DNA of 5,610 nt from NCBI GenBank assembly GCA_001872985.1, contig MNYA01000160.1, positions 1 through 5,610 on the forward strand. The letters run 5' to 3'. Within the stretch, counting starts at the first letter, position 1. Each line of letters starts with the position of its first letter. Origin of the DNA: a bacterium CG2_30_54_10. GTDB lineage: Bacteria; Muiribacteriota; Ozemobacteria; Ozemobacterales; Ozemobacteraceae. Shown here one piece after another: positions 1-5,610 of the stretch. The notes below the pieces were generated by a model, which saw only the letters and a list, made by a program, of their open reading frames with translations, made no database searches and was not told where the DNA came from. Both the position numbers and the translations under genes were made by a program.

Positions 1-1599
1 CGGGCGATCTATCTGGTCACCGACATGACGCTGGTCTCCTGGAAGAGCATTCTCGAAAACAGCGAACTGTTGACGCGCGTAGATCCGACGATCGATTTGA
101 TCCTGGTGCCGGTCGGGGAAGGTTCTCCGCCAAATTTGTCGGTATCGGAACTTTCCCTCGAACAATCGTTGGTGATGAAGGGGCGACCCGCGAATATCTG
201 GGTTACGGTCTCAAACAATTCTGATAGGCCGCGTAAAACGCATCTTTCGGTCCTTGTGGGAGAAGATAAAAAGCAGGATCTTCCACTCGAACTTGAGGCA
301 GGGGCAAAGAAAAGGGTGAAAGTCCCCACCACATTCACGGCTGAAGGCATCGCGCATGTGACCGCGGTGCTTCCCGCGGACTCGCTGCCTTACGATGATG
401 TCAGACATCTGGTGGTCAATGTTCTTCCGCCACAAAAGATCCTTCTTCTGAACCCACCCCCGGAACGTGACGGCACACCAAGCCGCGACGACATCTTTCT
501 GCGATTTGCCCTCAACCCGATGAACCGCAACGAAGGCGCGACCTTCATCGTCGAAAGCAGGCAACCCGAAGAGGCGGTGTCGATGAAGCTGGCCGACTAC
601 ACGGCGATTTTTCTGGTGAACCAGCGTCAGCTTCCGGCCCCCCTGGTGACCGCCCTTTCGGAGTTCGTCATGGGAGGCGGATTCTGCGTGATATTTCCCG
701 GTTCGCGCACCGATCCCGACTGGTACAATGCCAATCTTTTTGATAATCTCGGAGGAAAGTACATTCTGCCGGCGAGACTGTTCAAGCGGGTCGGAAATGC
801 CGTCAGCAAGACAATCGCATATCAGCTTACCGACCTCGATCTTGGGCACCCCGCCTTCAGCCTGTTTGCGGAAGAAGGGAACGGCGACCCGAAGCGGGCG
901 CAGATCTGGGAGTTTTTCCAGATTCAGCCGAACCCGACGTCTCTGGTTTTGGCACGGATGAGCCATGGCCTTCCTGGAATCGTGGAGGAGCGGCGCGGTC
1001 AGGGGAAAGTCCTTCTTGTAGCGTTTTCCGCCGACACGACCTGGACTAACTGGCCTCTCAAGCCGACTTGGCTTCCGTTTCTCCATCAGAGTCTGGCTGG
1101 GGTTCTCGGGCATCGTGGGACGGGGTATGAATCGATACTTCCCGGCACCCCGGTTTCAATGGTCGTCCAGGAAGAGAAACTTCAGAAAGTCACGCTCACA
1201 CCTCCGCAGGGGCCGGCATTCGATCTTCCCATCAGGCCCGAAGGCGAGGGGATGCTGCATTTTTCGACCACGCGAACGGATCAGTTAGGCTTCTACCAGC
1301 TTGTACTTCAGGGGAAAGCGCATTCCCGAACCGAGGCCTTCGCGGTGAATCCATCGCCCGCGGAGAGCGACCTTTCAAGGATCGAGTTGCGCAAGATTCC
1401 GAGATTCATTCCGCTCAGCCATCAGGTGGGTTCCGCCCGATCGTTGGGTGAAAAAGTCCAGGAGGTCCGGGAAGGCCGCGAAGTCGCCGGAGGTCTGCTA
1501 TGGCTTCTGCTGTTGATTGCCCTTGCTGAAACGATTCTTGCAAACCGTGTCTCAGCCCCCGCTGCCGCGCCCGCGCCCTTGCCTCGGAGCGGGCCATGA
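1..1599 (+). CDS. BatA-like membrane protein, VWA plus glutamine-amidotransferase-like domains (5' end outside window)
   Basis: The reading frame is open from base 1, so the first ATG in the window (25) is internal; 532 C-terminal residues are present. Residues 1-45 look like the last strands of a von Willebrand A domain (IYLVTDMTLVSW, then ILVPVGE). Residues about 47-140 form a beta-rich, CARDB-like segment. Residues about 145-365 resemble the class I glutamine-amidotransferase-like region of BatA-type proteins, with YTAIFLVNQ, a glycine-rich turn (VMGGGFCVIFPG) and the late motif GQGKVLLVAFSADTTWTNWPL. No catalytic Cys-His pair is evident, so it is probably a non-catalytic fold. One hydrophobic helix (about 498-515) lies near the C-terminus, followed by an Ala/Pro-rich tail. 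Family members carry N-terminal helices and an extracytoplasmic VWA domain; those parts lie upstream here. The stop overlaps the next start (ATGA), showing translational coupling. The exact cellular role is unknown; the aerotolerance label is historical. Confidence 0.9.
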   Translation, partial: RAIYLVTDMTLVSWKSILENSELLTRVDPTIDLILVPVGEGSPPNLSVSELSLEQSLVMKGRPANIWVTVSNNSDRPRKTHLSVLVGEDKKQDLPLELEAGAKKRVKVPTTFTAEGIAHVTAVLPADSLPYDDVRHLVVNVLPPQKILLLNPPPERDGTPSRDDIFLRFALNPMNRNEGATFIVESRQPEEAVSMKLADYTAIFLVNQRQLPAPLVTALSEFVMGGGFCVIFPGSRTDPDWYNANLFDNLGGKYILPARLFKRVGNAVSKTIAYQLTDLDLGHPAFSLFAEEGNGDPKRAQIWEFFQIQPNPTSLVLARMSHGLPGIVEERRGQGKVLLVAFSADTTWTNWPLKPTWLPFLHQSLAGVLGHRGTGYESILPGTPVSMVVQEEKLQKVTLTPPQGPAFDLPIRPEGEGMLHFSTTRTDQLGFYQLVLQGKAHSRTEAFAVNPSPAESDLSRIELRKIPRFIPLSHQVGSARSLGEKVQEVREGREVAGGLLWLLLLIALAETILANRVSAPAAAPAPLPRSGP

Positions 1600-3869
1600 G
1601 AAGCTTCTTCCAGTTTCTCGGATATGACCTCGGGGCGATCCAGGCCGTAGAGTCGGTACGGTTCGGCTTCGGGTGGGGCTGGGCGGCTCTCGTTCTACTT
1701 CTCGGAATTCTACTGCCGCTCTTCCTCTGGACGTACCGGCAGTTCGAGGGGAAACCCGTCACACCCCTTTTGGGCGGGGTTCTGATGGGGTTACGGGTTC
1801 TCTTCGTGGTATTCGTTCTGGTGCTACTTGCCGGGTTTCGCTGCACCGTAACCGGCTGGGTTCCGCAAAAGAACAAGCTGGCCGTTCTCGTCGATTCGTC
1901 CCGCAGCATGAGCATCCCGGAAGAGGGTTCCACGCGCATGGAAAGGGTTCGGAAAGCGTTCGTTGATGGTGGTTTCCTGAACCGGATCGAGCAGAGAACC
2001 GGGATCAACCCCGCTCTTTTCTCATTTGCGGGTTCCGTCGCCCCGCTTGCCCGGGAGGACGTCGCATCCTTTTCGATCCAGCCCGAAGGAAATCAGACAA
2101 ATCTTACCAAAGCAGTAACGGGCGTTTCCGAACATCTTGGCGAAGGAAATCTTCTCGGAATGATAGTCCTCACTGATGGGGCGCATAACACCGGCGAGAA
2201 CCCGCTCGAAGGGCTGGCACACCTCCGCATTCCGCTTCACTTCCTGGGCGTAGGGCGGACCGGCCAGGCCAAGGATCTTGGAATTGCCCTCGAAAGGCCA
2301 CCCTCAGCCGGTTACCTGAATTCGATGGCACGCGTTAGGGGCGAGGTGCGGTTGTTTCGGATCGCCACCGACTCGGTCGCCGTCGAGATAAAGCGCGATG
2401 GGAAGACCGTAGATTCGATCAAGGTTCCCGTGACCCCAGGCGAAACCCGCGCCGGGTTCGCGTTCAATATCTCCTGCGATGCCGAAGGAACCTTTACGTA
2501 TTCCGCCGCGGTTCCGCACCTCCCCGGGGAGCTGACCCTCGAGAATAACCAGTCGAGCTTCCTCATCAAGGTGGTCAAGGAACGCCTCAAGGTCGTGATC
2601 CTCGCCAACTCGCCATCCTGGGATCAGACATTCATCAAAGGAGCGGTAAAGAGCGACCCCAATTCCCATGTCAATGCGGGGGTGAGAATTACCGACAGCC
2701 GATGGAGCCGCACCGAAGATTTCACCCTGAAAGGAATCGCCGCTACTCCCGATCTTGCGACTGATCTGGAAGATACAGATGTGATGGTGCTCGACGGCCT
2801 TCCTGAAAAATTCCTTCAACCGGTAGCCGAGACGATTTTCAAACGTCTCGAATCAGGGAAAATGGGCCTGTTCATACTACCTTCCCCGCGCGGGTACAAG
2901 TTCCTTGGCTATCCCGGTTCGCGCCTTGGCGAACTTTTTCCGGTCAATCTCGCCGAAGAAGTGTGGCGTGGAATTTCCGCCAATCTGCTTCTTCCCTCAT
3001 CCGATCCCCCCTATGCTTTCCTGCGGCTGCTCGACGATCCGATGGAAAATTCGATGTTCTTTAAGTCACTGCCGAAAATGGAAGGCCTTTTTACCTACGG
3101 GGCTCCAAAGCTTGGAACCGAGATACTTCTCCTGTCCACCCTCGAACAGGGCGGCCGTCCGGCTCCGGCGCTGGTTCAGCACCGGGTGGGCCGGGGACAC
3201 GTCGTCATGCTCATGGGGGGACCGCTCTGGCCCATGGGTTTTAAGCTTGTCCCTACCGACAGGACGATTAAACCTTATACGGCGTTCGTCATGAATCTTT
3301 TCAAGTGGCTTGCGAATCGCAGGGAAGACGCCCTGGTCACCCTTGAAACGGCGTCCGCACGCGGGTTCGTCGGTCAACCGAGCACCTTCAGGGTCTGGGT
3401 CATGGACTCCCGGCGGCAGTATGTTACTTCAGCTCAGGTTTCGGCCGTGATTTCAGCGAAGGGCCGAGAGCCGCAGAATCTCACCTTCATCGGCACATCC
3501 GAGAAAGGCTGCTATGAGGCGACCTTTGTACCGCCCTGGCGGGGAATGTTCGGTATCGCGGTAGCCGCGCGTTCGCAGGGGAAACTCGTCGGAGAGGCGA
3601 AGGGCGATTTCCTCGTCGAGATGCCTACCGTCGAGTTCGACAACCCGGAAGTACAAGTCGATCTCATGAAACGTCTTGCCAGCGGCACCAACGGAAGCTA
3701 CTTCCCGATCGAATCCGGAGGAGAGCTCATATCCGCCCTGAAGGCAACACCGGGCCGGAAACAGGAATCGAAGATACTTGACGCGCGCGACAGCTTCTGG
3801 GTTCTGTTCGCTTTGCTGCTTCTGCCGCTGATTGAGTGGGTCATCCGGCGCACGAAAGGATTTAGTTGA
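1596..3869 (+). CDS. VWA-domain membrane protein with amidotransferase-like region
   Basis: This complete 757-residue protein starts at ATG 1596, with GGAG at 1586-1589 six bases upstream and a four-base overlap with the preceding gene. Two hydrophobic helices (about 29-45 and 61-81) precede a VWA domain (about 94-230). Its metal-ion-dependent adhesion site looks intact: DSSRS at 100-104, a Thr in GNQTNL near 168, and TDG at 193-195. Residues about 232-328 look like a beta-sandwich. From 331 (VVILANSPSW) to about 575 the protein resembles amidotransferase-like folds, with DVMVLDGLP, a strand FILPSPRG and the late motif GRGHVVMLMGGPLWPMGF followed by NLFKWLANR. A further beta-rich domain (about 580-675) and a C-terminal helix (about 733-750) end the chain. 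The bulk is probably extracytoplasmic. It is a paralogue-like partner of the upstream protein and a plausible client of a MoxR ATPase encoded outside the window; this is inferred from operon type. Confidence 0.93.
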   Translation: MRSFFQFLGYDLGAIQAVESVRFGFGWGWAALVLLLGILLPLFLWTYRQFEGKPVTPLLGGVLMGLRVLFVVFVLVLLAGFRCTVTGWVPQKNKLAVLVDSSRSMSIPEEGSTRMERVRKAFVDGGFLNRIEQRTGINPALFSFAGSVAPLAREDVASFSIQPEGNQTNLTKAVTGVSEHLGEGNLLGMIVLTDGAHNTGENPLEGLAHLRIPLHFLGVGRTGQAKDLGIALERPPSAGYLNSMARVRGEVRLFRIATDSVAVEIKRDGKTVDSIKVPVTPGETRAGFAFNISCDAEGTFTYSAAVPHLPGELTLENNQSSFLIKVVKERLKVVILANSPSWDQTFIKGAVKSDPNSHVNAGVRITDSRWSRTEDFTLKGIAATPDLATDLEDTDVMVLDGLPEKFLQPVAETIFKRLESGKMGLFILPSPRGYKFLGYPGSRLGELFPVNLAEEVWRGISANLLLPSSDPPYAFLRLLDDPMENSMFFKSLPKMEGLFTYGAPKLGTEILLLSTLEQGGRPAPALVQHRVGRGHVVMLMGGPLWPMGFKLVPTDRTIKPYTAFVMNLFKWLANRREDALVTLETASARGFVGQPSTFRVWVMDSRRQYVTSAQVSAVISAKGREPQNLTFIGTSEKGCYEATFVPPWRGMFGIAVAARSQGKLVGEAKGDFLVEMPTVEFDNPEVQVDLMKRLASGTNGSYFPIESGGELISALKATPGRKQESKILDARDSFWVLFALLLLPLIEWVIRRTKGFS
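3855..3860 (+). promoter_or_regulatory. Ribosome binding site inside the end of the VWA gene
   Basis: AAAGGA sits eight bases before the ATG at 3869, which overlaps the stop of the VWA gene as TGATG. This spacing and overlap are what translationally coupled genes show. It is the main support for the small ORF that follows. Confidence 0.45.
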
Positions 3870-3961
3870 TGGCCGGGAACTCCGCAAACCAGGGCATTGG
3901 TGGCGCAGTCTATAAAAGAGAGCAGGGAAAAGCCTTCTACAGGCTGAAATTGAGCTCATGA
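3869..3961 (+). CDS. Possible 30-residue coupled small ORF, unknown function
   Basis: The ATG shares its A with the TGA of the VWA gene (TGATG) and follows AAAGGA at a spacing of eight. The product starts MAGNSANQGIGGAVYKREQG and ends KLSS; it is basic in its second half, has no membrane helix or signal peptide, and belongs to no family I recognise. Its own stop overlaps an ATG at 3958 as ATGA, so it would be coupled at both ends. Three explanations are open: a true small protein, the decayed start of a lost gene, or a translated leader that keeps ribosomes moving towards the DUF4159 gene. In its favour are the start signals; against it are its shortness and the lack of any recognisable homology. 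Confidence 0.35.
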   Translation: MAGNSANQGIGGAVYKREQGKAFYRLKLSS

Positions 3962-4006
3962 AATCACCAAATTCAACGCGCTTTTGTATAACTGACGGTG
4001 GATTGC

Positions 4007-4074
4007 CATTGCCAGGAGCGCAAGCGACGAAGCAATCCCGATCGAAAAGATTGCTTCGCTTCGCTCGCAATGAC
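4007..4074. repeat. Imperfect palindromic intergenic repeat (REP-like)
   Basis: CGAAGCAATC (4028-4037) and GATTGCTTCG (4049-4058) form a perfect ten-base stem around an eleven-base loop. Outside it, CATTGC (4007-4012) pairs with GCAATG (4067-4072), and the bases between match with small gaps. The right arm, read on the minus strand, is the motif GTCATTGCGAGCGAAGCGAA, which recurs in intergenic regions of many bacterial genomes and gives rise to spurious predicted proteins. No T-run follows, so it is not a classical terminator. It might act as an mRNA processing or stabilising hairpin within the operon. Confidence 0.75.
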
Positions 4075-4194
4075 ACGCTCTCATCTTTGGGGCGTCACCG
4101 CCATCTTTACGAATACCTTTTTTCGGGAATGCATCCCCCAGTCAAAATACCACGCCACGCCACCCTGGAATGTCGTGCCAAACCTCTGCGTGCC

Positions 4195-4200
4195 GGAAGG
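4195..4200 (+). promoter_or_regulatory. Ribosome binding site that decides the DUF4159 start
   Basis: GGAAGG lies six bases before GTG 4207. It makes that codon the best start that also leaves a signal-peptide-like N-terminus. A competing GGAG at 4246-4249 lies eight bases before ATG 4258, but starting there would remove most of the hydrophobic segment. Confidence 0.5.
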
Positions 4201-4206
4201 TGGCGC

Positions 4207-4890
4207 GTGTTTTCACTTTCTGAAAATTTCCTGGCGCTTCTTGTCGGAGTGGTTTTGATGATTGCTTCAGCCATCCCCGCTTGCGCGGGATTGGGAACGA
4301 TCGCCGTGGCAAGGATCCAGTATGGCGGCGGCGGAGATTGGTATACAGATCCGACATCAATGCCGAACCTGTTGAAATCGGCGTCAGAGCGCCTCAGTTT
4401 GCAAACCCGCCCTGAAAATATCGTCGTGAAGATTTCAGATGCCGATCTTTTCAGCTATCCGATGGTGTATCTGACAGGCCATGGAAATGTGAAGTTCGAG
4501 GACCATGAGGTGAACCGGCTGCTTTCCTATCTCGACAACGGCGGTTTTCTTTGGATCGACGACTGCTACGGAATAGACCGTTCCATCAGACGGGAATTGA
4601 AGAAGGTCTACCCTGACAAGGATCTGGCACCGGTTCCGGTCGATCATCCGATTTTCCACACCGTTTACGAATTTCCCAAGGGTTTGCCTAAGATCCACGA
4701 GCACGATGGAAAACCGCCCCAAGCCTATGGTATATTCAGTAAGGGCCGTCTGGTCGTCCTCTATACCTACGAAACCGATCTTGGATGCGGCATCGAAGAC
4801 GAGGGGGTCCATCCCGAGGACTCGGCTGAGATCAGGGAGAAAGCCATGCAAATGTCCTTGAACATCCTGGTCTTTGCAATGATTCAGTGA
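4207..4890 (+). CDS. DUF4159 family exported protein
   Basis: Starting at GTG 4207 the product is 227 residues. A hydrophobic stretch (FLALLVGVVLMIASAIPACA, residues 8-27) looks like a signal peptide, with possible cleavage after ACA; alternatively IPAC is a weak lipobox, which would make it a lipoprotein. The n-region lacks the usual positive charge. The mature part is a full DUF4159 domain: ARIQYGGGGDWYTDP (35-49), YLTGHGN (88-94), GGFLWIDDCYG (112-122), DHPIFHTVYEFPKGLPKIHE (146-165), GRLVVLYTYETDLGCG (180-195), and an end close to the usual family end (NILVFAMIQ). DUF4159 is related in fold to class I glutamine amidotransferases and has no established reaction. It habitually accompanies MoxR/BatA-type genes, as here. 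Alternative starts are ATG 3958 (310 residues, through the repeat), ATG 4129 and ATG 4258. The family call is firm; the start is not. Confidence 0.88.
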   Translation: MFSLSENFLALLVGVVLMIASAIPACAGLGTIAVARIQYGGGGDWYTDPTSMPNLLKSASERLSLQTRPENIVVKISDADLFSYPMVYLTGHGNVKFEDHEVNRLLSYLDNGGFLWIDDCYGIDRSIRRELKKVYPDKDLAPVPVDHPIFHTVYEFPKGLPKIHEHDGKPPQAYGIFSKGRLVVLYTYETDLGCGIEDEGVHPEDSAEIREKAMQMSLNILVFAMIQ

Positions 4891-4949
4891 GCTTCTTGAC
4901 AATATGGGGCAGGGAATAGGGATTTGTAAACATGGATCAGGGGGAAAGC

Positions 4950-4971
4950 GTATCTACTCAATAATTCGGGG
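4950..4971 (+). repeat. 22-base direct repeat, copy 1
   Basis: GTATC, two variable bases, CTCAATAA, one variable base and TCGGGG. It matches the copy at 5063-5084 at 19 of 22 positions with no gap. The two copies flank the inverted-repeat pair. Confidence 0.65.
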
Positions 4972-4997
4972 AAACTCAATGATTCCCGGCTCAAGTG

Positions 4998-5056
4998 ATT
5001 TCCCCTTCGGTCGAAATGACAGCATCGTTTGTCATTCCGAACGAATGTGAGGAATC
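4998..5056. repeat. Imperfect inverted-repeat pair (REP-like)
   Basis: AATGACA (5015-5021) and TGTCATT (5030-5036) pair around an eight-base loop. Pairing continues outward with mismatches: TCG with CGA, then TTCG-like with CGAA-like bases, towards GATTTCC on the left and GGAATCTC on the right. The right arm, GTCATTCCGAACGAATGTGA followed by GGAATCTC, belongs to a motif common in intergenic DNA of several phyla. The arrangement looks like two repeat units facing each other. Confidence 0.65.
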
Positions 5057-5062
5057 TCGCAT

Positions 5063-5084
5063 GTATCATCTCAATAAGTCGGGG
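5063..5084 (+). repeat. 22-base direct repeat, copy 2
   Basis: Second copy of the element at 4950-4971, differing at three positions and followed by one extra G. Its starting point lies 113 bases after that of the first copy. Confidence 0.65.
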
Positions 5085-5105
5085 GAAGTGTGAAGGCAGA
5101 CCGGA

Positions 5106-5120
5106 GGGCGCAAAGCGCCC
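5106..5120. repeat. GC-rich hairpin 1
   Basis: GGGCGC and GCGCCC form a perfect six-base stem closed by the three-base loop AAA. It lies between two near-identical ten-base blocks (GACCGGAGGG at 5099-5108, overlapping the stem by three bases, and GACCGCAGGG at 5121-5130). Confidence 0.7.
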
Positions 5121-5135
5121 GACCGCAGGGGATGA

Positions 5136-5160
5136 GCCTCGCGAATTCACTTCGCGAGGC
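5136..5160. repeat. GC-rich hairpin 2
   Basis: GCCTCGCGAA and TTCGCGAGGC form a perfect ten-base stem with the five-base loop TTCAC. No T-run follows directly; the next hairpin starts four bases later. It is probably part of one folded RNA block with its neighbours. Confidence 0.75.
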
Positions 5161-5163
5161 GAA

Positions 5164-5187
5164 GGGGGGCGTGTGCCCCCCCTTTTT
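5164..5187 (+). terminator. Probable rho-independent terminator
   Basis: GGGGGGC (5164-5170) pairs with GCCCCCC (5175-5181) around the loop GTGT, and TTTTT (5183-5187) follows after one C. The strong stem plus T-run fits an intrinsic terminator for transcripts coming from the DUF4159 gene. The T-run is short and preceded by an extra C, so termination may be partial. Confidence 0.6.
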
Positions 5188-5256
5188 GAGAAGTTGCTCT
5201 CGCATTATGTTGAGAATCAGCTAATGCCCCTTCTTTTTGAGCGGATACGGAAAAGC

Positions 5257-5287
5257 TTGCTACAAGCGAGAAATGAATCGTTAAAAT
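5257..5287 (+). promoter_or_regulatory. Weak candidate sigma-70 promoter
   Basis: TTGCTA (5257-5262) and TAAAAT (5282-5287) are near-consensus boxes 19 bases apart, which is slightly long. They lie after the terminator and 40 bases before the start of the last gene. Position supports it more than sequence does. Confidence 0.25.
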
Positions 5288-5315
5288 CGCAATATGCATC
5301 GTTCTCTTACGCAAT

Positions 5316-5320
5316 GAGGT
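5316..5320 (+). promoter_or_regulatory. Ribosome binding site of the last gene
   Basis: GAGGT lies six bases before ATG 5327 and fixes this start against other in-frame codons. Confidence 0.65.
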
Positions 5321-5326
5321 ATAAAA

Positions 5327-5610
5327 ATGGATGAACGGAAGACCCGCCAGCTTCTTGCCGACTATCCCGAGCATCGTGGGAAGCTCGATCAGGACCTGAT
5401 CTCCTACACCCGCCACCGGCAGTTGCGGGTGTTTCTCCTTCGGACTTTCTGGGGTTTAGCCGCCCTGACCGGAATCCTGCTCGTTTTTCTCCTTGTGGAG
5501 CGCACCCCCGTTCAGTCCGAAGGAATGCGCGTATTGTTCTCGCTCGCTTTTTATTCGGGCGCGGGTGTCGCCTTGTTTCTTGCCCTGCGTGCCTTTACTG
5601 CCCCCCCTGG
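5327..5610 (+). CDS. Membrane protein with two N-terminal helices, DUF4175-like possibility (3' end outside window)
   Basis: The frame is open from ATG 5327 to the end of the window, giving 94 residues. The first 36 are hydrophilic and rich in Arg, Lys, Asp and His (MDERKTRQLLADYPEHRGKL), followed by two hydrophobic helices at about 37-57 and 69-88 joined by a short polar loop (ERTPVQSEG). There is no cleavable signal peptide. Large proteins beginning with a short cytoplasmic head and a helix pair, then a long coiled or repetitive periplasmic body (DUF4175-like), often end operons of this type, so that is my best guess. The guess rests on context and topology, not on a recognised motif. The gene may be expressed separately from the upstream genes because a probable terminator lies before it. 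Confidence 0.75.
   Translation, partial: MDERKTRQLLADYPEHRGKLDQDLISYTRHRQLRVFLLRTFWGLAALTGILLVFLLVERTPVQSEGMRVLFSLAFYSGAGVALFLALRAFTAPP

Larger units (their letters stand above)
3962..4206 (+). other. Gap with a palindromic repeat, no secure gene
   Basis: Apart from the repeat at 4007-4074, this stretch holds no convincing gene. The frame of the downstream DUF4159 gene happens to stay open back to ATG 3958, but the translation of this part is basic and of low plausibility, and it reads straight through the palindromic repeat. ATG 4129 is a second in-frame start, without a well-spaced ribosome binding site. I see no convincing sigma-70 promoter and no terminator T-tract here. Confidence 0.5.
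4891..5326 (+). other. Repeat- and hairpin-rich gap inside the operon
   Basis: These 436 bases hold no gene I can support on either strand. ORFs spanning parts of it run through hairpins and give low-plausibility translations. The stretch contains, in order, one copy of a 22-base direct repeat, an imperfect inverted-repeat pair, the second copy of the direct repeat, three GC-rich hairpins, a probable terminator and an AT-rich leader before the last gene. It contrasts with the four-base overlap between the first two genes. Confidence 0.7.

Noticed and set aside
211..1113. 300-codon ORF on the minus strand
   Set aside because: It lies fully opposite the well-supported BatA-like gene, and its translation is basic and shows no recognisable domain; it is a shadow frame.
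3931..3945. Small AGCCT/AGGCT hairpin
   Set aside because: The stem is only five bases, has no T-run after it and lies in the small ORF; it is expected by chance.
3987..3992. TATAAC as a possible -10 box before the DUF4159 gene
   Set aside because: No -35-like sequence is found at the right spacing and it does not form a TGN-extended box.
3453..4076. 207-codon minus-strand ORF starting in the palindromic repeat
   Set aside because: Most of it lies opposite the end of the VWA gene, and its start is the translated repeat, a known source of false proteins.
4896..4924. Perfect TTGACA box just after the DUF4159 gene
   Set aside because: No acceptable -10 box lies 16-18 bases downstream, and the next gene is more than 400 bases away behind a probable terminator.
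5061..5093. Ten-codon leader-like ORF with a GAGG before it
   Set aside because: It is too short to judge, lies in repeat DNA, and shows no run of regulatory codons typical of attenuation leaders.
4884..5150. 88-codon minus-strand ORF in the intergenic gap
   Set aside because: Its translation is that of the repeats read backwards and it overlaps the end of the DUF4159 gene.
5029..5334. 101-codon plus-strand ORF in the intergenic gap
   Set aside because: It runs through the inverted repeat and all three hairpins, has no good ribosome binding site, and overlaps the better supported start at 5327.

Overview
The window holds part of one co-directional (+ strand) operon of large cell-envelope proteins. 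It is of the kind found downstream of MoxR-type AAA+ ATPase and DUF58 genes, often called BatA / aerotolerance-like operons. No ribosomal, tRNA, mobile-element or CRISPR gene is visible. Moderately high GC in the genes, envelope proteins with periplasm-style signal and anchor segments, and dispersed palindromic repeats between genes suggest a Gram-negative-type bacterium. A deltaproteobacterial-type or candidate-phylum lineage is plausible, but the sequence alone does not fix the taxon.

Layout. (1) Positions 1-1599 carry the C-terminal part of a BatA-like protein: the end of a von Willebrand A domain, a beta-sandwich, a glutamine-amidotransferase-like fold and a C-terminal membrane anchor. 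(2) Positions 1596-3869 carry a complete 757-residue membrane protein with an intact VWA metal site and another amidotransferase-like region; it overlaps gene 1 by an ATGA. (3) A possible 30-codon ORF (3869-3961) is coupled to gene 2 by a TGATG overlap behind a good ribosome binding site. (4) A 245-base stretch without a secure gene (3962-4206) contains a palindromic repeat. (5) A DUF4159 protein follows, best started at GTG 4207 and ending at 4890. (6) A 436-base non-coding stretch (4891-5326) is packed with an imperfect inverted-repeat pair, a 22-base direct repeat, a hairpin cluster and a probable terminator. (7) The N-terminus of a two-helix membrane protein starts at 5327 behind a good ribosome binding site and runs off the window.

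How the genes may work together. In related operons a MoxR ATPase is thought to act on VWA-domain client proteins. Here two membrane-anchored VWA/amidotransferase-like proteins are joined by an exported DUF4159 protein of a related fold, and by a further membrane protein. This fits an envelope complex, but its substrate is not known from sequence. The most unusual parts are the two repeat-loaded gaps inside what is otherwise a tightly overlapping operon: one blurs the start of the DUF4159 gene, and the other places a probable terminator before the last gene.
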